Origin: Pontivivens marinum
Lineage (GTDB): Bacteria; Pseudomonadota; Alphaproteobacteria; Rhodobacterales; Rhodobacteraceae
Assembly (NCBI RefSeq): GCF_900231835.1
Contig: NZ_OCTN01000011.1
Span: 1-64,000, forward strand
Length of the DNA stretch: 64,000 nucleotides
Direction of reading: 5' to 3'
A program made the translations under genes and the position numbers. Shown in pieces: positions 59,394 to 64,000 of the stretch; within the stretch, counting starts at the first letter, position 1, and each line of letters opens with the position of its first letter. The notes beneath the pieces are model-generated. The model did not search any database. It was not told the DNA's origin and saw only the letters and a program-made list of their open reading frames with translations.

Positions 59394-60692
59394 ATGCAAC
59401 GCAATCGATTCCTGTCCGACATTCTATCCACCCTATTTGATCGCAGCAGCAATCTGCCCAAAACGCAGGATGCCCGTGACATCTACGCGCTGTGCCGTGC
59501 GCTACTATCCGAGGAGGGAGAGGTATCAGGCCAAAAGCTGGCCGCCACCGTGCTGGCCCGCTATCGCGGCTTGTCTGACGCGCATAAACTGGCCTTTTTC
59601 CAGTTTCTGAATGATGAGCTGGACATAGATGCCGCCGCATTGGCCCCGCTGACCACGGAATATGCCGCAAAACCCTCGGTCGCGGGGTTTAAGCGGCTGT
59701 CCCACGCGGCGGAACCAAAACGGCAGGAGCTGCTGCGCCGCCTGAACCAACCCGTTGGCGCGACGGAGGAGCTGGTCTCGATGCGCGTCGATCTGCTGGA
59801 ACTGGTGCGTGACAATCCCGAACTGGCCCGCACCGATCTGGATTTCGTCCATCTGCTGCGCAGTTGGTTCAATCGCGGGTTCTTGGTGCTCAAGCAAATC
59901 AACTGGGACACGCCCGCCCGCCTGCTGGACAAGATCGTCGCCTATGAGGCTGTGCACGAGATTGACGACTGGGACGACCTGCGCCGCCGACTATACCCGC
60001 CGGACCGCCGGTGTTTTGCCTTTTTCCACCCCGCAATGCCCGATGAGCCGCTGATTTTTGTCGAGGTCGCCCTGACCGAGGCGATCGCCAGCTCCGTTGA
60101 TGATCTGCTATCGGATGCCCGCGAACCCCTGACCGCGCAGCAGGCGAAAACGGCGGTTTTCTACTCGATCTCGAACTGTCAGCGCGGGTTAAAGGGCATC
60201 AGCTTTGGCAATCTGTTGATCAAGCAGGTGGTGGCAGAGCTATCACTGGAATACCCCAACCTGACCCATTTCGTGACGCTGTCGCCCATTCCGGGCCTCA
60301 ACAAATGGCTGGCCACGCAGACGAATGATGAGGCAATCGGCCCCGCCGCGCAGACCATGCTGGAGGGCACAGCAACGGCCGAGCAAACCCGCGCCATGGC
60401 CGCGCGCTATCTGATCACCGCGAAACGTCCCGATGGCAAACCTGTTGATCCGGTCGCACGGTTCCACCTAGGCAACGGGGCGGAGGTTCACGCCGTGCAT
60501 GCCAATGCAGACAGCTCGCCTAATGGCCGCGCGCAATCGGGCGGTGCGATGGTGAACTACCTTTACGATCTGTCCAAGACGGAACACCATCACGAGAATT
60601 TCGCGCTGAGATCGGTCGTCGCCGCGTCGCGGTCCACCCTCGCCCTATCGACGGCCCCTTTCACGACCAAAAGCAAGGAAATGACCCCTTGA
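59394..60692 (+). CDS. matA: malonyl-CoA decarboxylase
   Basis: The 432-residue enzyme converts malonyl-CoA to acetyl-CoA and CO2. The N-terminal helical domain (LLRRLNQPVGATEELVSMRV, LLRSWFNRGFLVLKQINWDT) is followed by a GNAT-like catalytic domain with AFFHPAMPDEPLIFVEVALT, FYSISNCQRGLKGISFGNLL (the Ser/His region) and FHLGNGAEVHAVHANADSS, then QSGGAMVNYLYDL. The ATG at 59394 has GGAGG five bases upstream; a GTG at 59379 is less likely. The next gene starts as TTGA over its stop. Confidence 0.95.
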   Translation: MQRNRFLSDILSTLFDRSSNLPKTQDARDIYALCRALLSEEGEVSGQKLAATVLARYRGLSDAHKLAFFQFLNDELDIDAAALAPLTTEYAAKPSVAGFKRLSHAAEPKRQELLRRLNQPVGATEELVSMRVDLLELVRDNPELARTDLDFVHLLRSWFNRGFLVLKQINWDTPARLLDKIVAYEAVHEIDDWDDLRRRLYPPDRRCFAFFHPAMPDEPLIFVEVALTEAIASSVDDLLSDAREPLTAQQAKTAVFYSISNCQRGLKGISFGNLLIKQVVAELSLEYPNLTHFVTLSPIPGLNKWLATQTNDEAIGPAAQTMLEGTATAEQTRAMAARYLITAKRPDGKPVDPVARFHLGNGAEVHAVHANADSSPNGRAQSGGAMVNYLYDLSKTEHHHENFALRSVVAASRSTLALSTAPFTTKSKEMTP

Positions 60693-62176
60693 GCAATACT
60701 CTCTACGACACGCTGATCGCACCCCATGCGCAATCCGACGCGCCCTTTCTGATGCTGGATGACGGCTCCACCCTGACCTATGCGGGCTTTGTCGCGCGGG
60801 TGGCGCAATTGGCGCATGTGCTGCACGATCATGGCGTAGAGGCCGGTGACAGGGTCGTCGTACAGGCGCCCAAGCTGGCCGATGCGATCGCGCTATACGG
60901 TGCAACGATCCAGACCGGCGCAATCTATCTGCCGCTGAACACTGCCTATACGCAAAGCGAGGTCAGCTATTTCGTCGGCGACGCGGCCCCGTCCCTGGTG
61001 ATTTGTGATGCCGGCACGCTGGACGAGATGACCAGGACCTGTGGCGACACGCCGGTTCTGACATTGGCCAGTGATGGCAGTGGCAGCCTAAGCACAGCCG
61101 CCGATGCCGCGCCGACAACATTCACCACCGTGGATCGCGGGCCGGATGATCTGGCCGCGCTGCTCTATACTTCGGGCACGACAGGTCGATCCAAGGGGGC
61201 GATGCTGTCCCATAAAAACCTGCTATCCAACGCGCAATCTCTGACCGATCTGTGGCAAATCACGGATCAGGACCGATTGATCCACGCGCTGCCGATTTTC
61301 CACACGCACGGGCTGTTCGTGGCGATGAATACCAGCCTGCTGGCGGGGGCGCAGGTCCGCTTCATGGCTGCGTTCAACGTGGATACGATCATTGCGGAAC
61401 TGCCCGCCTCAACCATGCTGATGGGGGTTCCGACCTTCTATACGCGACTGCTGGGTGACGAACGGCTGACCCGCGATGTGGTGGCCAATATGCGGCTGTT
61501 CGTATCCGGCTCCGCGCCGCTGCTGGCCGAAACCCATACCGCGTTTCAGGACCGTACTGATCATCGCATTCTGGAACGCTACGGGATGACGGAAACCAAT
61601 ATGATCACCTCGAACCCGTTCGATGGTGAGCGTGTGGCCGGCACTGTCGGCTATCCCCTGCCCGGAACCGAGGTTGAGATCACCGAGAATGGCACCCCCG
61701 TCGCCGCGGGTGAGATTGGCATGATCGAGGTGCGCGGCGATAACGTGTTTCAGGGGTACTGGAACATGCCCGAGAAAACCGCCGAGGAACTGCGCGAAAG
61801 CGGGTTTTTCATCACTGGCGATTTGGGCGTGAAGTCATCTGACGGGCGCATCAGCATCGTTGGCCGCCAAAAGGATCTGATTATTTCGGGCGGATACAAC
61901 ATCTACCCCAAGGAAATCGAGGACGTCATCAATGACGTGGACGGCGTGGTGGAAAGCGCGGTCTTTGGCGTGCCCCACCCCGATTTCGGCGAAAGCGTGC
62001 TGGCCGCCATCGTCCTGCAAAACACCGCGCTGACCGGTGCCGAAATCGCTGCGCAGGTGGAACCGGATCTGGCCCGTTTCAAACATCCCCGCCGCTATAT
62101 CGTGGTGGATGCCCTGCCCCGCAACACGATGGGCAAGGTGCAGAAAAACGTCCTGCGCGACGAATATAGCGCCTGA
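60689..62176 (+). CDS. matB: malonyl-CoA synthetase
   Basis: MatB (495 residues) activates malonate with ATP and CoA. Seen are the AMP-binding core LLYTSGTTGRSKGAMLSHKN, the region HALPIFHTHGLFVAMNTSLL with the His conserved in this family, ERYGMTETNMITSNPFDGER, ITGDLGVKSSDGRISIVGRQ, then KDLIISGGYNIYPKEIE, and the catalytic Lys in PRNTMGKVQKNVLR. The start is TTG, overlapping the decarboxylase stop. Together the two enzymes turn malonate into acetyl-CoA. No MatC-type malonate carrier is next to them. Confidence 0.94.
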   Translation: MSNTLYDTLIAPHAQSDAPFLMLDDGSTLTYAGFVARVAQLAHVLHDHGVEAGDRVVVQAPKLADAIALYGATIQTGAIYLPLNTAYTQSEVSYFVGDAAPSLVICDAGTLDEMTRTCGDTPVLTLASDGSGSLSTAADAAPTTFTTVDRGPDDLAALLYTSGTTGRSKGAMLSHKNLLSNAQSLTDLWQITDQDRLIHALPIFHTHGLFVAMNTSLLAGAQVRFMAAFNVDTIIAELPASTMLMGVPTFYTRLLGDERLTRDVVANMRLFVSGSAPLLAETHTAFQDRTDHRILERYGMTETNMITSNPFDGERVAGTVGYPLPGTEVEITENGTPVAAGEIGMIEVRGDNVFQGYWNMPEKTAEELRESGFFITGDLGVKSSDGRISIVGRQKDLIISGGYNIYPKEIEDVINDVDGVVESAVFGVPHPDFGESVLAAIVLQNTALTGAEIAAQVEPDLARFKHPRRYIVVDALPRNTMGKVQKNVLRDEYSA

Positions 62177-62184
62177 TCTGCAAA

Positions 62185-62220
62185 CCGCGTACCCGCGTTA
62201 CCACGGGCACGCGGGGTTTT
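62185..62220 (+). terminator. terminator after matB
   Basis: CCGCGT-A-CCCG and CGGG-C-ACGCGG pair around an 8-nt loop and are followed by GGTTTT. It lies between the convergent matB and choline dehydrogenase genes. Confidence 0.7.
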
Positions 62221-63880
62221 AGCGCTGCGATCCCTGCCAGTCGGGATGCATCCACGGTTCGGCATTGGAGCGGGGCAGCGGCGTGCGGCCCAGAATATGA
62301 TCCGACGCCTTCTCCCCCACCATGATGCTGGGCCCGTTCAGGTTACCATTGGGAATACGCGGGAAAATCGAGCTGTCAGCAACCCGCAGCCCCTCAACCC
62401 CGATCACGCGGCATTCGGGATCGACAACGGCCATGGGATCATCCACCGCCCCCATCTTGGCCGTGCCGCAGGGGTGATAGGCACTTTCGACATGTTCCGC
62501 GATAAAGGCGTTCAGCTCCTCATCCGTCTGCACATCCGCGCCGGGCTGAATTTCATGACCGGCATAGGGCGCGAAGGCCTCTTGCCCGAAAATCTCACGT
62601 GTTAGGCGGATACAGGTGCGGAAATCGGCCCAGTCCTTTTCCTGCGACATATAGTTGAACAGGATGGAGGGCGCGGCCGCCGGATCAGCCGATGCCAATT
62701 GCACCCGCCCGCGCGACGGGCTGCGCATGGGGCCGGTATGGGCCTGAAAACCATGCCCCTCCGCCGCAACCTGACCGTCATAGCGCACGGCGATGGGCAG
62801 GAAGTGATATTGGATATCGGGGTAATCCACGCCGGCGGCGGAACGGATGAACGCCGCGCTTTCAAACTGGTTCGACGCCCCCGGTCCTGTGCGGGTGAAC
62901 AGCCAGCGCGCGCCGACATAGGCCTTGCCCAACAGGTTCCAGTATTTGAACAGGCTGACCGGCTGCGTCGCGGCCATTTGCAGGTATAGCTCCAGATGGT
63001 CCTGTAGGTTCTGGCCCACACCGGCGCGATCCGCGACCACCTCGATGCCATGTTCGGCTAGATGCGCGGCGGGACCGATGCCCGACAGCATCAGGATCTT
63101 GGGCGAGTTGATGGACGACGCGGCCAGGATCACCTCACGCGCGGCGCGGATCACCTCGACCTTGCCGCCGCGTTCGATTTCGACGCCGACGGCGCGTCCC
63201 TCCTCGATCACCACACGGCGGGCAAAGGCGCGGATCATTTCGCAGTTCGGGCGTTTCAATGCAGGCTTCAGGTAAGCATTCGCGGCGGACCAGCGCTGAC
63301 CCTTATAGGTCGTCTGCTCCATCGGGCCGAAGCCTTCCTGCTGCTCGCCATTATAATCATCGGTGGTTTGATAACCGGCCTGTTTGCCCGCCTCGACAAA
63401 AGCAGTGACCAGCGGGTTTTCGCGGGTGCCGCGTGTGACGTGCAGCGGGCCATCAGCGCCGCGCCAATCAGGATCGCCGCCATGGCCGCGTGGCTCCCAA
63501 TTTTCCATGCGTTTGAAATAGGGCAGCACATCGGCATAGGACCAACCGGTCGCGCCGCTTTCCTGCCAATGGTCGAAATCCTTGGCGTGGCCGCGCACAT
63601 AAACCATACCATTGATCGAGGATGATCCCCCGATCACTTTCCCTCTAGGGGTGGCCAAGCGACGCCCGCCCAGATGCGGTTCTGGTTCGGACTGATAGCC
63701 CCAATCGTAGCGCTTCATGCCCATCGGATAGGACAGCGCACCGGGCATCTGGATCAGCGGGCCGGCATCGGTGCCGCCAAACTCAATCACCAGCACCTGA
63801 TGCTGACCATCCGCCGACAAACGATCCGCCATGGCGCATCCGGCAGAACCGGCACCAACAATGATAAAATCGGGGTTCAT
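62219..63880 (-). CDS. betA: choline dehydrogenase-like GMC oxidoreductase
   Basis: This 553-residue FAD enzyme belongs to the GMC family; choline dehydrogenase oxidises choline to betaine aldehyde. It has [18 protein letters not shown] (FAD), GMC signature 1 in [20 protein letters not shown], signature 2 in [20 protein letters not shown], and the active-site His in [13 protein letters not shown] and the C-terminal [20 protein letters not shown]. No betB or betaine transporter is in view, so other alcohols are possible substrates. GGAGGAACACC precedes the ATG, which overlaps the upstream gene's stop as ATGA. Confidence 0.9.
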   Translation of the reverse strand: MNPDFIIVGAGSAGCAMADRLSADGQHQVLVIEFGGTDAGPLIQMPGALSYPMGMKRYDWGYQSEPEPHLGGRRLATPRGKVIGGSSSINGMVYVRGHAKDFDHWQESGATGWSYADVLPYFKRMENWEPRGHGGDPDWRGADGPLHVTRGTRENPLVTAFVEAGKQAGYQTTDDYNGEQQEGFGPMEQTTYKGQRWSAANAYLKPALKRPNCEMIRAFARRVVIEEGRAVGVEIERGGKVEVIRAAREVILAASSINSPKILMLSGIGPAAHLAEHGIEVVADRAGVGQNLQDHLELYLQMAATQPVSLFKYWNLLGKAYVGARWLFTRTGPGASNQFESAAFIRSAAGVDYPDIQYHFLPIAVRYDGQVAAEGHGFQAHTGPMRSPSRGRVQLASADPAAAPSILFNYMSQEKDWADFRTCIRLTREIFGQEAFAPYAGHEIQPGADVQTDEELNAFIAEHVESAYHPCGTAKMGAVDDPMAVVDPECRVIGVEGLRVADSSIFPRIPNGNLNGPSIMVGEKASDHILGRTPLPRSNAEPWMHPDWQGSQR

Positions 63881-64000
63881 GGTGTTCCTCCGAACAGAAC
63901 GGCATGCATGATCCGACCGGGCATTAACGTGAACGCCCCCGTCAGCATCAGGGCAAGCCCGTAGAGCAGGATCATCACCCGCTTATGTCGTGCAATATCA
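63877..64000 (-). CDS. C-terminal end of a DUF2306-like membrane protein (partial)
   Basis: The minus-strand frame entering from the window end encodes 41 residues: [20 protein letters not shown], then [18 protein letters not shown] and stop. The H-(K/R)-x-x-M at the start, the single helix and the FTLMPGR motif fit the end of DUF2306 family membrane proteins. Its TGA overlaps the start of the choline dehydrogenase gene, so the two are co-transcribed. Confidence 0.7.
   Translation of the reverse strand, partial: DIARHKRVMILLYGLALMLTGAFTLMPGRIMHAVLFGGTP

Noticed and set aside
1-64000. Search for tRNA, rRNA, insertion sequences and transposase genes
   Set aside because: No clover-leaf candidate with a TTC-arm, no rRNA motif and no transposase domain was noticed in either strand by eye; weak remnants cannot be excluded without a search tool.

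Overview
The window looks like part or most of an extrachromosomal replicon (plasmid or chromid) of a marine alphaproteobacterium of the Rhodobacteraceae (Roseobacter group). Three observations support this: a parB-parA/repA module with a 22-bp iteron origin and parS-like palindromes (12.1-16.2 kb), a four-gene dTDP-L-rhamnose operon on the same replicon, and TRAP transport and gene-transfer-agent-type spike families typical of this group. The rhamnose operon next to a RepA-type replication module resembles the 'biofilm plasmids' known from Phaeobacter and relatives. That assignment is inference from gene content. No rRNA, tRNA, IS element or CRISPR array was recognised.

Layout. 1-3.5 kb: a beta-propeller-like protein, a DMT exporter and an O-antigen ligase/polymerase. 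3.5-6.8 kb: rmlC-rmlB-rmlD-rmlA on the minus strand, coupled by ATGA overlaps. 7.1-12.1 kb: two tiny secreted proteins and a 1369-residue RTX zinc-protease-like exoprotein. 12.1-16.2 kb: parB, parA, oriV and repA. 16.9-24.5 kb: priming sugar transferase, glycosyltransferases, polymerase, two sulfotransferases and a flippase. 25-38 kb: manC, galE, a Wzc-type tyrosine kinase, a PPP-type phosphatase, a second ligase/polymerase, an acidic secreted protein, a UDP-glucuronate epimerase, an AlgK-like lipoprotein, ugd, and a LamG-like protein paired with a GTA-type spike-base protein. 38.7-41.5 kb: gmd, fcl and a WecG/TagA transferase. 41.5-52 kb: one long minus-strand unit, algF-algI-algJ-algX-wzx-three sulfotransferases-wzy-glycosyltransferase. 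52.2-64 kb: a catabolic region with a hydroxyquinol-type dioxygenase, a TRAP transporter, an OsmC-like protein, a nitroreductase and a FAH-family enzyme, then a YciI-like protein, a GntR/FCD regulator, malonyl-CoA decarboxylase and synthetase, and choline dehydrogenase.

Together the first 52 kb can supply dTDP-rhamnose, GDP-mannose, GDP-fucose, UDP-galactose, UDP-glucuronate and UDP-galacturonate, and assemble one or more Wzx/Wzy-dependent polysaccharides. Five sulfotransferases and an alginate-type O-acetylation cassette suggest a sulfated, acetylated, acidic exopolysaccharide. No Wza/ExoF-type outer-membrane exporter, phosphomannomutase or type I secretion system is in the window, so those must be supplied elsewhere.

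The most notable points are: (i) a gene-transfer-agent-type head-spike base and a LamG-like partner standing alone inside the polysaccharide locus; (ii) algF split by one base at a 7-nt homopolymer exactly within its signal peptide; (iii) five copies of an 18-bp parS-like palindrome, four of them inside coding sequences, including a distant one in rmlD; (iv) a shared ATCGAT-centred motif that may put the malonate genes and the dioxygenase/TRAP operon under the local GntR regulator.
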